From Chitinophaga sancti (GTDB taxonomy: Bacteria > Bacteroidota > Bacteroidia > Chitinophagales > Chitinophagaceae), in contig NZ_CP139972.1 in assembly GCF_034424315.1 (NCBI RefSeq), positions 4,774,001 through 4,838,000 of the forward strand: a stretch of 64,000 nt of DNA, in the 5' to 3' direction. Shown here in pieces: positions 1-8,366 of the stretch. Under the pieces are notes generated by a model. That model saw only the letters and a program-made list of their open reading frames with translations. It searched no databases and was not told the origin of the DNA. The translations under genes and the position numbers were made by a program. The stretch's first letter is position 1. Every line of letters starts with the position of its first letter.

Positions 1-148
1 CCGATAAGCGCTCATCTTCATACCTGTCCAGCTTTCCATTGCCATTCAGATCCCTGAAGGTATATCCGTCAATTGTGATGATTGGTGGAATTGGCTTCCA
101 GCTGATAAGGAGGAATGCCACAGCACCAGTCAGTAAGATCCTTTTCAT
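1..148 (-). CDS. GH3 beta-glucosidase, N-terminal fragment cut by window edge
   Basis: Reading the minus strand from the ATG at 148 gives a hydrophobic signal-like start (MKRILLTGAVAFLLISW) followed by FRDLNGNGKLDRYEDERLS. A segment of the form DLNxNGKLDxYEDWRLP is the usual opening of Bacteroidota family 3 glycoside hydrolases (BglX type), just before the catalytic barrel. Only 49 codons are inside the window, so no catalytic residue can be checked. The GH42 gene lies directly upstream on the same strand with an 11-base gap, so the two are probably one transcript for exported glycan breakdown. The family call rests on this one short motif. Confidence 0.6.
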   Translation of the reverse strand, partial: MKRILLTGAVAFLLISWKPIPPIITIDGYTFRDLNGNGKLDRYEDERLS

Positions 149-159
149 ATATTACAGAT

Positions 160-2193
160 TTAATTGTTCTCTATAATTTTCACATCCCATGGTGCTAAGA
201 CCAGGGAACTTTTTTGAAGCACGGTTTTGCCTGACAATAATTCCTTTCCTGTTTCATAAGGATAGATCAAAGTCTGCGACGTATCTGAATAGTTAAACAA
301 ATAGTGGATGGTATGGCCAGCAGTATTGGTTCCTGTTTTCGTGATCAGTGGGAAATGTAACTGATGATCTATGCCCGCCTCTTTTGCACAATTCTCCATG
401 ATCTTTTCACACAGTATATTCCCCGGCATAAACCCGATATACGTTGCAGTACCTTTACCATATTGATTACGGGTTACAGCAGCATAGTTTCCCCACTGCG
501 CATGATCATAATACGCAAGCACTTTTGCTGTGGTAGGTGTTAATAATTCCATCCAGTATTTGATCTCGTTATCCTTCGCGCCAAAGGGATCATTCTTTAA
601 ACCTACATGCTCCGGCACTACAAACTCATTGTAATAATTGCCTGTCACAGCATTGATCACACCGGGTTGTGGGGTATAACGCACCTGTACATTTTCATTA
701 GAGAAACCGCTTTTGAAGGTGTAAACGATATGCCCGCCGTTCTCCACATACTGATTCAATCGCTGCAACAACGCATCTGACGCTGCATACAAAGCAGGCA
801 CCACAATCAGCTTATACTGATCAAAATTGTCAGAAGATGGATCAATAAAATCCACCCCAATATTCATACGATACAAGGCGTCATAAAATGGTCGCATCAC
901 ATCATTGTATTTCTCAGGTGTTCCCCAGGAATTATAAGCTGTATTGGCCTCATTACTAAAAAATATAGCTGCTTCATTTTTCTTATGCAAATGCAGCAGG
1001 TTCGGACTTAACCGTTCAAAATCCGCCCCGATAGTTATCGCCTCATTGTAAGTAGGATTCGGTGCAAAATCATGACTTAACAATCCTTTCCAATACGTTT
1101 CCGCACTATTATGAATAGAAGCCCAGTGCCAGTAACTCACCATATCAGCACCACCTGCCAGGTGACTAAATGCCTGTAATCTTAACTGACCAGGATACGG
1201 TGTCCAGTTGGCAAAACCCTGCGCCTCTGTTTCCATCACGAGATAATTCTTTCCACCTTTCATAGAACGGGCCAGGTCACCTCCCAATGAAATCTCAGTA
1301 CCGGTCAGTTGGTGTTGGCTGGGATGATAGATATCCACACCCGCAATATCCAAAGCCCTGGCTGCCGCAAAATGATCTACCTCATCCTGTATGCCATAGG
1401 AATATCCTTTCCAGCTAAGATCAAAGTTTTGTGTAATGAACTGCTCCGGACGTTTATATTCTCTCACAATCTTCGCCTGCCATGCCAGGAACTCCGTTAC
1501 CAATCCCCGCTGAAACTTTGCAAACTCCGCCTTCACACTCGCATTTACCGATCCATTCACAGATGGAAAATCATCCCAGGCACTAACACGGTTACTCCAA
1601 TAGTTCAATCCAAAAGCATTGTTCACACTATCGAGTGTAACAAACTTCTTTTTCAGATATTCCACGAAAGCCTTTTGCACATTTGGCCCCGCCGTATTAT
1701 ACGCCTTGGTTTCGTTATCCACCTGGTAGCCAATGATGGCAGGATGATCTTTCACATGCTCCAGGATCTTGCGGATAATGCGTTCTGCATAATACCTGTA
1801 ATGAGGATTCGTAATATCCATATTCTGCCTTGGCCCAAATTGATTTTGCCCCCAGGGAGTAGCGGCCAGTACATCAGGATACTTCTTCGCCAGCCATGCC
1901 GGCACAGCATAGGTAGGGGTACCCACTATTACGCTGATCCCTGCCTTGTGCATGGCATCCAGTACCCTGTCAATATGTGTGAAGTTGTACACACTATCCG
2001 AAGGCTCTTCAGTAGCCCAGGTCGATTCGGCAATACGCACCACATTGATGTGTGCAGCTTTCATCATAGCAATATCCTTGTCCAGGCGCTCGTAAGGCAT
2101 ATATTCATCATAATACGCTACCCCGAAAAGCAATTTTTGTCCGAAGGACGACAGGGAAATAAGACAACATGCAGTTAACAATAGTTTTTTCAT
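160..2193 (-). CDS. Exported GH42 beta-galactosidase
   Basis: This 677-residue protein has a signal peptide (residues 1-19, ending SSFGQ) and the layout of family 42 beta-galactosidases: an N-terminal TIM barrel starting at GVAYYDEYMP, a beta-galactosidase trimerisation domain in the middle (from about residue 395) and a small C-terminal beta domain. The acid/base is expected in GYQVDNE (E161) and the nucleophile in YLVMETEAQG (E321). The family usually reads MEQ at the nucleophile, here MET. It should cleave terminal beta-galactosides in the periplasm or at the cell surface. Length is normal for the family. It precedes a GH3 gene on the same strand, which suggests joint use on a galactose/glucose-containing oligosaccharide; the true substrate cannot be read from sequence. 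Confidence 0.9.
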   Translation of the reverse strand: MKKLLLTACCLISLSSFGQKLLFGVAYYDEYMPYERLDKDIAMMKAAHINVVRIAESTWATEEPSDSVYNFTHIDRVLDAMHKAGISVIVGTPTYAVPAWLAKKYPDVLAATPWGQNQFGPRQNMDITNPHYRYYAERIIRKILEHVKDHPAIIGYQVDNETKAYNTAGPNVQKAFVEYLKKKFVTLDSVNNAFGLNYWSNRVSAWDDFPSVNGSVNASVKAEFAKFQRGLVTEFLAWQAKIVREYKRPEQFITQNFDLSWKGYSYGIQDEVDHFAAARALDIAGVDIYHPSQHQLTGTEISLGGDLARSMKGGKNYLVMETEAQGFANWTPYPGQLRLQAFSHLAGGADMVSYWHWASIHNSAETYWKGLLSHDFAPNPTYNEAITIGADFERLSPNLLHLHKKNEAAIFFSNEANTAYNSWGTPEKYNDVMRPFYDALYRMNIGVDFIDPSSDNFDQYKLIVVPALYAASDALLQRLNQYVENGGHIVYTFKSGFSNENVQVRYTPQPGVINAVTGNYYNEFVVPEHVGLKNDPFGAKDNEIKYWMELLTPTTAKVLAYYDHAQWGNYAAVTRNQYGKGTATYIGFMPGNILCEKIMENCAKEAGIDHQLHFPLITKTGTNTAGHTIHYLFNYSDTSQTLIYPYETGKELLSGKTVLQKSSLVLAPWDVKIIENN

Positions 2194-2413
2194 AACATCA
2201 GCATTTATAATTGAGTAATGCCTACAGCCGGATAGGGCATATGTAAGCTACCCTCATAAAATAGGGTAGTCAAATGTATATTAAATGTACAATTGACACC
2301 ATTAAAAATTCCCTGTCTGCGTGAGGAGTAAAAGACACTATTAACACCCGCTTCACACAGAAGCAATAATAAGGCATTTTAGGAGAACTGCAAATACTTC
2401 TTAAGACCCGCGC

Positions 2414-2462
2414 CTGATCTTCGTCAGGATAGCGAACGATTAATACTGATCTTCGTCAGGAT
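2414..2462. repeat. Two direct copies of a small hairpin upstream of the U32 gene
   Basis: The 17-mer CTGATCTTCGTCAGGAT occurs at 2414-2430 and again, identically, at 2446-2462. Each copy can fold as a short stem (CTGA/TCAG, or CCTGA/TCAGG in the first copy) around TCTTCG. The pair lies 20-68 bases upstream of the promoter element at 2482-2489. It could be a tandem operator or part of a terminator for neither strand in particular. The rest of the 2194-2490 gap is AT-rich and holds nothing else I can support. Confidence 0.6.
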
Positions 2463-2481
2463 CTGCATTGATGGGAAAAAG

Positions 2482-2489
2482 TAACTTTG
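2482..2489 (+). promoter_or_regulatory. Bacteroidota -7 element for the U32-ferredoxin operon
   Basis: TAACTTTG fits the TAnnTTTG -7 consensus of the Bacteroidota housekeeping sigma factor. No well-spaced -33 TTG element is obvious. Transcription from here would begin near 2496, which places a GTG candidate start at 2491 outside the message and favours the ATG at 2521. Confidence 0.5.
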
Positions 2490-2520
2490 CGTGCCCGTCA
2501 TGCCAACGGGATACACACAT

Positions 2521-3750
2521 ATGGACATAGAACTATTATCGCCTGCTGGCTCATTCGAGGCTATGCAGGCTGCTATCAATGCCGGTGCAAACGCCATTTA
2601 TTTTGGTGTAGAACAACTCAACATGCGCAGCCGCTCCTCCGGCGGGTTTACCATCAGTGATATTGCAGAAGTAAGTGAACGTTGCCATGCAGCAGGGGTA
2701 AAATGCTATCTCACGCTGAACACGGTGATGTATGAATATGATATGCAATTACTGCAGGCAGTACTGAAAACAGTGAAAGAGCACAAAGTAGATGCTGTGA
2801 TTGCGTCTGACTTTGCCGTGATCCAGTCCTGCGCAATGATGGGAATAACATTACACATTTCCACACAGGCCAATGTGAGTAACCTGGAATCAGTGCAGTT
2901 CTTTGCCCGTTTTGCAGATACCATTGTACTGGCAAGAGAACTTACCTTAAAGCAAATTGCATTCATCTGCAATGAGATCAAACGTAAGCAGATCAAAGGT
3001 CCGAACGGAGAACTGGTGAAGATCGAAATCTTTGTACACGGTGCATTATGCATGGCAGTTTCAGGAAAATGCTACCTGAGTTTACACAGCAAAAACGCAT
3101 CTGCCAATCGTGGGGCATGCTTACAAAACTGCCGCCGTAAATACAAAGTATCAGATGCAGAAACAGGTGAGTCACTGGAAATAGACAATGAATACATTAT
3201 GTCACCACAGGACCTCTGTACAATCAATATACTGGACGAAGTGCTGCAGACAGGCGTAACCGTATTGAAGATAGAAGGTCGCAGTAAAGGGGCGGATTAT
3301 GTACATACCACTACCAGCTGCTATCGCGAAGCCATTACCGCCATTCAGGAAGGTACTTACAATGCTGCCCGTGTAGAAGAATGGATGACACGTTTATCCA
3401 CAGTGTATAACCGTGGATTCTGGGAAGGCTATTACCTGGGCAGGGAAATGGGGCAATGGACCAGCAAACCGGATTCTATTGCAACTGAGAAAAAGATCTA
3501 TGCAGGAAAAGGTGTGCGCTTCTATCCAAGAATTAATGTAGGAGAGTTCTTTATAGAAAAAGGCACACTGCAGGAAGGGGATGAATTGTTATTGACAGGG
3601 AATGCTTTCGGTATGGAGAAGATCAGTTTTGACCAGGTATTGGTGAATGGAGAGAAAAAAGATAAGGCGGTAAAAGGCGATAGCATTACATTCCCATTCC
3701 CACACAAGGTGACCACAACAGATAAATTATATAAATTGGTAAATGCCTAA
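2521..3750 (+). CDS. Peptidase U32 family Fe-S protein (TrhP/YegQ-like)
   Basis: The protein opens with MDIELLSPAGSFEAMQAAIN, the family's beta-barrel start, and carries the U32 cysteine cluster: GALCMAVSGKCYLS followed by NRGACLQNC about 20 residues later. In characterised members (TrhP, RlhA, UbiU/V) these cysteines bind a 4Fe-4S cluster and the proteins hydroxylate tRNA, rRNA or ubiquinone precursors; true peptidase activity is doubtful. The closest role is tRNA U34 hydroxylation (TrhP), but the exact substrate is inferred. An in-frame GTG at 2491 is possible; I prefer 2521 because it starts at the conserved segment and lies downstream of the predicted transcription start. The 3' end overlaps a ferredoxin gene by 8 bases, so the two are probably translated together. 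Confidence 0.85.
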   Translation: MDIELLSPAGSFEAMQAAINAGANAIYFGVEQLNMRSRSSGGFTISDIAEVSERCHAAGVKCYLTLNTVMYEYDMQLLQAVLKTVKEHKVDAVIASDFAVIQSCAMMGITLHISTQANVSNLESVQFFARFADTIVLARELTLKQIAFICNEIKRKQIKGPNGELVKIEIFVHGALCMAVSGKCYLSLHSKNASANRGACLQNCRRKYKVSDAETGESLEIDNEYIMSPQDLCTINILDEVLQTGVTVLKIEGRSKGADYVHTTTSCYREAITAIQEGTYNAARVEEWMTRLSTVYNRGFWEGYYLGREMGQWTSKPDSIATEKKIYAGKGVRFYPRINVGEFFIEKGTLQEGDELLLTGNAFGMEKISFDQVLVNGEKKDKAVKGDSITFPFPHKVTTTDKLYKLVNA

Positions 3751-3967
3751 GATTATACATTATAGAGATAAATGTATTGGTTGCGGTATTTGTTTTGAAA
3801 TGCAACCGGAGTTGTGGAGAATGAGCCGTAAAGACGGCAAAGCAGTATTGCTGGGTGCGGAGGAGAAAAGAGAAACAGATGTATTGACGGTCAATAAGCT
3901 GTTGCTGCAGGAAGCGAAAATAGTAGCAGCTGCTTGCCCGGTGAAAATAATTAAAACAGTAAATTGA
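3743..3967 (+). CDS. Small 4Fe-4S ferredoxin
   Basis: This 74-residue acidic protein has CIGCGICFEMQPELW near the N-terminus and AAACPVKII at the C-terminus, so CxxCxxC plus a distal CP: one 4Fe-4S cluster as in single-cluster ferredoxins. Its start codon lies inside the last codons of the U32 gene (8-base overlap), implying translational coupling. A natural inference is that it passes electrons to, or helps keep the cluster of, the U32 protein. The stop codon sits inside the stem of the downstream terminator. Confidence 0.85.
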   Translation: MPKIIHYRDKCIGCGICFEMQPELWRMSRKDGKAVLLGAEEKRETDVLTVNKLLLQEAKIVAAACPVKIIKTVN

Positions 3968-3996
3968 AGAGTGTGCATTAGCACGCTCTTCAATTT
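3961..3996 (+). terminator. Strong hairpin terminator after ferredoxin
   Basis: A 16-base stem (3961-3976 with 3981-3996, one G-T pair) closes a four-base loop ATTA. It starts at the last codon of the ferredoxin gene and is followed by a T/C-rich stretch. It should end the U32-ferredoxin message. Confidence 0.75.
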
Positions 3997-4187
3997 GCTT
4001 TCTATACACATACCGGATCTATTAAAGCAAACAATCCCATCAGCATCTATATTTTATCGTACCAGCACAATTATCCAAAACAACCGCATCCCCAAAATTC
4101 AATCATTTACCATTACAGAATACCTAAATTCCGCTATTCCCCGCCTCTCAAATATTCCGTATTTTTAATCATCCAAAAATTGTTGTT

Positions 4188-6065
4188 ATGTCCCAACTCA
4201 CAGAAACCATATTCCGCATTGACGAAAAACCCGTCACTCTTTTCAGTTCTTTCACATTAACCCAGCACATCTTTTCTCATCATACATTCACACTCGTCTG
4301 CCCCTCCGAAGCGATCGATGGCCAGGCAGGTCTTCTCACAAAGTCAAAAGACCTGATCGGCGCCACCTTCGAAGCCCATATATCCGCCATCAGCACTGAT
4401 GACAGTGAAACCAGTCCGCTCCTGTTTCGCGGTGTAATTACTGATGTTGAAAGCATACGCCTCACCGGCAAAACAGAAGAAGTCATGCTCACAGGCTACA
4501 GCCCTACCATCATTCTCGATAGCGGCCCTCATTGCAAAAGCTGGAAAAAGAAAGACCTGAAAGCAATCCTAAACGATGTAATTGCTGCCTTCCCTGCCGA
4601 TCAGCTTGCACCTGATATCAACCCAGTGTATGCTGATATTCCCGGTTACACCGTGCAGTATAAAGAAAGTGCCTGGGAGTTCCTGCAACGCATGGCGGCC
4701 TCTTACGGGGAATGGTTATACTGGAATGGCAGCAACCTTGTAATAGGGCCTCCAAAAGATAAGAACAAGACCTCACTGATCTATGGCAGTAACCTCAGCC
4801 AGTTCGCCATCAGCCTCAAAGCCATCAGCTCTCAGCATAAATATGTAACCTGGGATTACCAGAGCAGCCAGGTATACGTCAGCTCACCTGATGGTGTAGA
4901 ACAAAGAGCCGGACTGAATCAACTGGGGCAAACCGTCTATACTTCTTCCAACAAATTATATAGCACACAACCCAAACAATGGAATTACCGCTTCGCCAAT
5001 AACAAAAGTCAACAGGATAAACTGGTTACACTAAGAAGTGCACTGGAAGCCAGCAGAATGGTGCAGTTCACCGGCTTCAGCGGCAATCCACAGGTATCCC
5101 TTGGCGACACCGTCGATATCAGTGGCAATAACCTGTATGGAGGCGGAGAAACGGAAGGCTATGGCCAATACCGCATTACCAGCATCAATCACCGGGTAAA
5201 CGGGAAAGGAAATTATGATAACAACTTCACCGCAATTCCCGCGTCCGTAATATTGCCACCAGTCGAAGTACCCGCAGAACCCGTTTGCGAAACCCAGAGC
5301 GCCATTGTTACTGACAACCATGACCCACTGGGCCTCGGCCGCATACAAGTCAGGTTTCACTGGATGAAAGAGACTGAAAAAAGCCCCTGGATCAGGGTGA
5401 CCACCCCACACGCCGGTGGCGGAAAAGGGCAATTCTTCATTCCGGAAACTGGCGAAGAAACTATAATCGGTTTTGAAGGTGACGTGGCTACAAAACCATT
5501 TGTAATAGGTGCAGTATACCACAGAAGTGCGGGTAATACCTATAGCAATGCAGGCAATGATATCAAAGCCCTGCAAAGCCGTAGTGGCAATAAACTGATC
5601 CTGAATGATAAAGAAGGAAGTGTGCACCTGGCAGATAAAGGCGGTGCCGATATGAAATTTGACGGTGCAGGAAATGCAACGACCAATGCCAGCAAAAACA
5701 GTACGCTCAACGCTGGCACCAATAACCTGATCAATGCAGGGAGCACCAATGTCATCAATGTAGGCGCTACCAAAGATGCTCCACCCACCAGCGTTATATC
5801 CATGGATGCAGATGGCACCATCATTCTCGATGGTAAAACAAAGATCCTGATCCAGGTAGGCGAAAACAAGATCGAAATTTCCAAAGAAGGCATATTCACA
5901 ACCGCCAGTGACGGGAAGATCCATACCATTGCTAAAACAGGTGATGTGAATATAGAAAGCGAAACCGGAGAAGCAAAGTTCAAAGGAAGCGTGAAGACCA
6001 ACTTAGGTGGTGGTACCAATACATTCGTTATCGGCAGCGATTCTGTAGAAATAAACCAGGCCTGA
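4188..6065 (+). CDS. vgrG: VgrG-like type VI secretion spike protein
   Basis: The 625-residue protein matches the Bacteroidota Vgr family: a gp27-like region (1-350, with GYTVQYKESAWEFLQRMAAS, the late-control-protein segment), a gp5 OB-fold (about 365-460, with DPLGLGRIQVRFHW and GETIIGFEGD-like strands) and a repetitive beta-helix needle from about 470 (repeats of NAGTNN, NAGSTN, NVGATK) ending at 625. It should form the trimeric tip that punctures target cells. It leads a four-gene + strand cluster (spacings 2, 24 and 25 bases) with an unknown protein, a PAAR-like effector and an immunity gene. No sheath, tube, baseplate or membrane-complex gene is in the window, so it is an auxiliary spike locus that must use an apparatus encoded elsewhere. 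Confidence 0.9.
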   Translation: MSQLTETIFRIDEKPVTLFSSFTLTQHIFSHHTFTLVCPSEAIDGQAGLLTKSKDLIGATFEAHISAISTDDSETSPLLFRGVITDVESIRLTGKTEEVMLTGYSPTIILDSGPHCKSWKKKDLKAILNDVIAAFPADQLAPDINPVYADIPGYTVQYKESAWEFLQRMAASYGEWLYWNGSNLVIGPPKDKNKTSLIYGSNLSQFAISLKAISSQHKYVTWDYQSSQVYVSSPDGVEQRAGLNQLGQTVYTSSNKLYSTQPKQWNYRFANNKSQQDKLVTLRSALEASRMVQFTGFSGNPQVSLGDTVDISGNNLYGGGETEGYGQYRITSINHRVNGKGNYDNNFTAIPASVILPPVEVPAEPVCETQSAIVTDNHDPLGLGRIQVRFHWMKETEKSPWIRVTTPHAGGGKGQFFIPETGEETIIGFEGDVATKPFVIGAVYHRSAGNTYSNAGNDIKALQSRSGNKLILNDKEGSVHLADKGGADMKFDGAGNATTNASKNSTLNAGTNNLINAGSTNVINVGATKDAPPTSVISMDADGTIILDGKTKILIQVGENKIEISKEGIFTTASDGKIHTIAKTGDVNIESETGEAKFKGSVKTNLGGGTNTFVIGSDSVEINQA

Positions 6066-6067
6066 TC

Positions 6068-6934
6068 ATGAAAAGAGCCATTCCATCAAAACATGTAAAG
6101 GAATATTACCTTATCACCTCGGCCAATAAAACTATTATCGGTCAGAAGAAACTGGAGTTTGTACAGGATAAGCTGATCAGCTTTACACTGGTAGATCAGC
6201 AGGCCACGCATCTTATATTTGAATATAAACTGTATGAACAGGTAATGCAGGGAAGCTCACTGCTTCATTACTATAGTGGTGATATGGATGAGTTGCAATC
6301 AACGCTCTTATTCAAAACAGACCTGCAGGGCAATCTCACAGACCTGCTCCAGCTCAATGACCTGAAATTAAAATGGCAGACCGGATTTGAGAAGAACCTG
6401 AAAAAGAAATATCCGAAAGAATTTATCACCCCATTGCTGGAAGAAACGGCAAAACTGCTGGAAGATAAACCCAGACTGCTTGAATCGTTCAAAGGATACA
6501 GCGCCTGGCGCTTCTTTTTCCAACACTGGTTTCGTGAATTTAATGCAGCGGAAACCGAGCTATTAAACTTACAGCATTACTTTGGCAACACAGATCTGCC
6601 ATTGCTGCTACAGCGAAAAGTAACAGATCATGCCATCGAAACGACCGGCACCTTGCACGTAGCTGCATTTGATCGCAACGCCTTTTCCAGAACACTAAAA
6701 GACCTGACCCACAAATATAACATCGATGCTACCCTGGATCTCACACAGGAAGAACAGTACCAGTTCACACGAAACGGCAGCCTGGAAAACGCGGAACTTT
6801 ACTTATCCACTGGTGTAGGTACCTGGTACAATGTAACTTCCGCACACCAGCTAAAAAGGCTCTCCAAACAGGAGTTCCAGGAGCAACGCATCGTACTTGA
6901 AAATCTTAAAAAGGAGCACGCACTTCCTTTTTAA
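6068..6934 (+). CDS. Uncharacterised protein between VgrG and effector; probable adaptor
   Basis: I do not recognise the family. The 288-residue protein has no signal peptide or membrane segment and is mostly helical and charged from residue 100 to 200 (KKKYPKEFITPLLEETAKLL), with beta-rich ends. It starts two bases after the vgrG stop and 24 bases before the effector gene. In type VI loci, genes placed between vgrG and a PAAR-type effector commonly encode adaptors or chaperones that load the effector on the spike (Tap/DUF4123, Eag/DcrB, DUF2169 proteins). That role is inferred from position alone; none of those families' motifs are visible. Confidence 0.55.
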   Translation: MKRAIPSKHVKEYYLITSANKTIIGQKKLEFVQDKLISFTLVDQQATHLIFEYKLYEQVMQGSSLLHYYSGDMDELQSTLLFKTDLQGNLTDLLQLNDLKLKWQTGFEKNLKKKYPKEFITPLLEETAKLLEDKPRLLESFKGYSAWRFFFQHWFREFNAAETELLNLQHYFGNTDLPLLLQRKVTDHAIETTGTLHVAAFDRNAFSRTLKDLTHKYNIDATLDLTQEEQYQFTRNGSLENAELYLSTGVGTWYNVTSAHQLKRLSKQEFQEQRIVLENLKKEHALPF

Positions 6935-6958
6935 CCGTCATCCATTAAACTCAAGAAT

Positions 6959-8341
6959 ATGAGTAAAAAATATATCCCGGACAAATCCTGGCTCACCTGC
7001 GATAAAGGGCAATTACCCACGCAAATAACCGTTACACATGATAATAACTCTAAGTTGTACGGTGAGAAGATGGTGAGCGAAGCAGACATGGTGCCGGGTG
7101 AAAATATAAAACCCTTTGGACGTTGTAGTGTAACCGGTGGCCCCTGTAAGTTCGATCCCCTCTACTGGGATAAGTGCAACCAGGGCGTGAAAGTGAATTC
7201 CTTCAAAATGGTATTTGAAGATGCTAACCTGATTTGTAAAGCAGGAGGTAAGATCAAAGTTGATTTCACCGTACCACAGGGTAGTTATTTCGACTTTGGT
7301 TTCACCGGCCTTGGGCTAACCGCGCAGTGGGCCAATTACAAAGGTGCCATTGATTACAACCAACGCGGCGTAATCTACGATGTACAGCACGACAAGGTAT
7401 CACTGACCACCGATAACGGTAACCATGCCCGGAAAGGGAACTATGGTGAGATGAATGACAATGTATACCACAGGGAAAATGACTGGAGAGATATCAGAAA
7501 AGAACACCCTGTCATTGACATCGACAAGCCTACAGCCAGTGGTATTGATGGTGCTTATGAAAAAGGGGGTGTGATGAAGGCCACAGATGGTAAGTATGGA
7601 ACAGCGCGGATAGAAGAAACCGTACGAAACGGGAAGGAGCTGAGTGAATCCTGGGTAGAAAATCACCTGAACCGTGGTGCCATCACCAGCCCTGCAGATG
7701 AACAGGCTATGCGAACCGCAAATCAGAATGGAACCTTACAGCGGGAAGTGATCTATACTGATAAAAATGAAAAAGGTGTCATCCGCGAGGGTTTATCCTC
7801 CGAAACACATGACGCTACCGGTGCCAAGGAGACCCGTGGTCAGTTTGAAACGCTGAATATGAAACCACGTTCCATGGCGGGCAAAATGATAGATGCAACC
7901 CGGTCCTCCATGCGTAATTCAAAACCCATAAAAGCACTGGCAGGCTCCAATTTTGCAAAGGGCGTACAGGAAAGTACAGCAGCCGTAAGAGCAAATAAAG
8001 CCTTGTGGAAAGGGGCACAATTCATGGAGTCCACACCAGCCCTGAGAACTACCGGGAAGGTAGTAGGCAGGGGCCTGATAGTAGTCGGCATCGCCATCGA
8101 TGCTGCCTTTATATATTCTGCCTATAATGAAGAAGGTGGATTCGGAGACAAAACCCAGCAAGCCACAGGCAGCGCTATTGGCGGCACGGCAGGGGCCTGG
8201 GCAGGGGCAGAAATAGGTGCCGTGATAGGTACTGCCATATGCCCCGGAGTTGGTACGGTGATTGGTGGTATAGTAGGCGGTGTGATTGGTGGACTGGCAG
8301 GCAGCAGTGCAGGGTCGAAAATAGTCGATTGGTTATTTTAA
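6959..8341 (+). CDS. PAAR-like (DUF4280) effector with PoNe-like nuclease core and glycine zipper
   Basis: The 460-residue protein has three parts. Residues 1-105 match DUF4280, a PAAR-like spike cap (WLTCDKGQLP, then cysteines at 56 and 63, CNQG, LICKAGGKI). Residues 190-285 read GIDGAYEKGG, then ATDGKYG, then GKELSESWVENHL; this fits the core of PoNe-type DNases of the PD-(D/E)xK fold, with D197 and D210-x-K212 as likely metal/catalytic residues. Residues 365-460 are a glycine-zipper membrane-insertion region (GTAGAWAGAEIGAVIG, GGIVGGVIGGLAGSSAG). The next gene resembles the immunity family that partners PoNe toxins, which supports a DNA-degrading antibacterial effector. The nuclease lying before the glycine zipper, and not at the C-terminus, is unusual. 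The nuclease call is by eye and needs a profile search. Confidence 0.7.
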   Translation: MSKKYIPDKSWLTCDKGQLPTQITVTHDNNSKLYGEKMVSEADMVPGENIKPFGRCSVTGGPCKFDPLYWDKCNQGVKVNSFKMVFEDANLICKAGGKIKVDFTVPQGSYFDFGFTGLGLTAQWANYKGAIDYNQRGVIYDVQHDKVSLTTDNGNHARKGNYGEMNDNVYHRENDWRDIRKEHPVIDIDKPTASGIDGAYEKGGVMKATDGKYGTARIEETVRNGKELSESWVENHLNRGAITSPADEQAMRTANQNGTLQREVIYTDKNEKGVIREGLSSETHDATGAKETRGQFETLNMKPRSMAGKMIDATRSSMRNSKPIKALAGSNFAKGVQESTAAVRANKALWKGAQFMESTPALRTTGKVVGRGLIVVGIAIDAAFIYSAYNEEGGFGDKTQQATGSAIGGTAGAWAGAEIGAVIGTAICPGVGTVIGGIVGGVIGGLAGSSAGSKIVDWLF

Positions 8342-8366
8342 TTATTTTAGCATCAATTGAAATATT

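Noticed and set aside
1309..2178. 289-residue plus-strand open frame
   Set aside because: It is the antisense of the GH42 gene; composition is rich in I, H, R and S with no recognisable domain.
5031..5924. 297-residue minus-strand open frame
   Set aside because: Antisense of vgrG, whose motifs are clear on the other strand; no domain seen.
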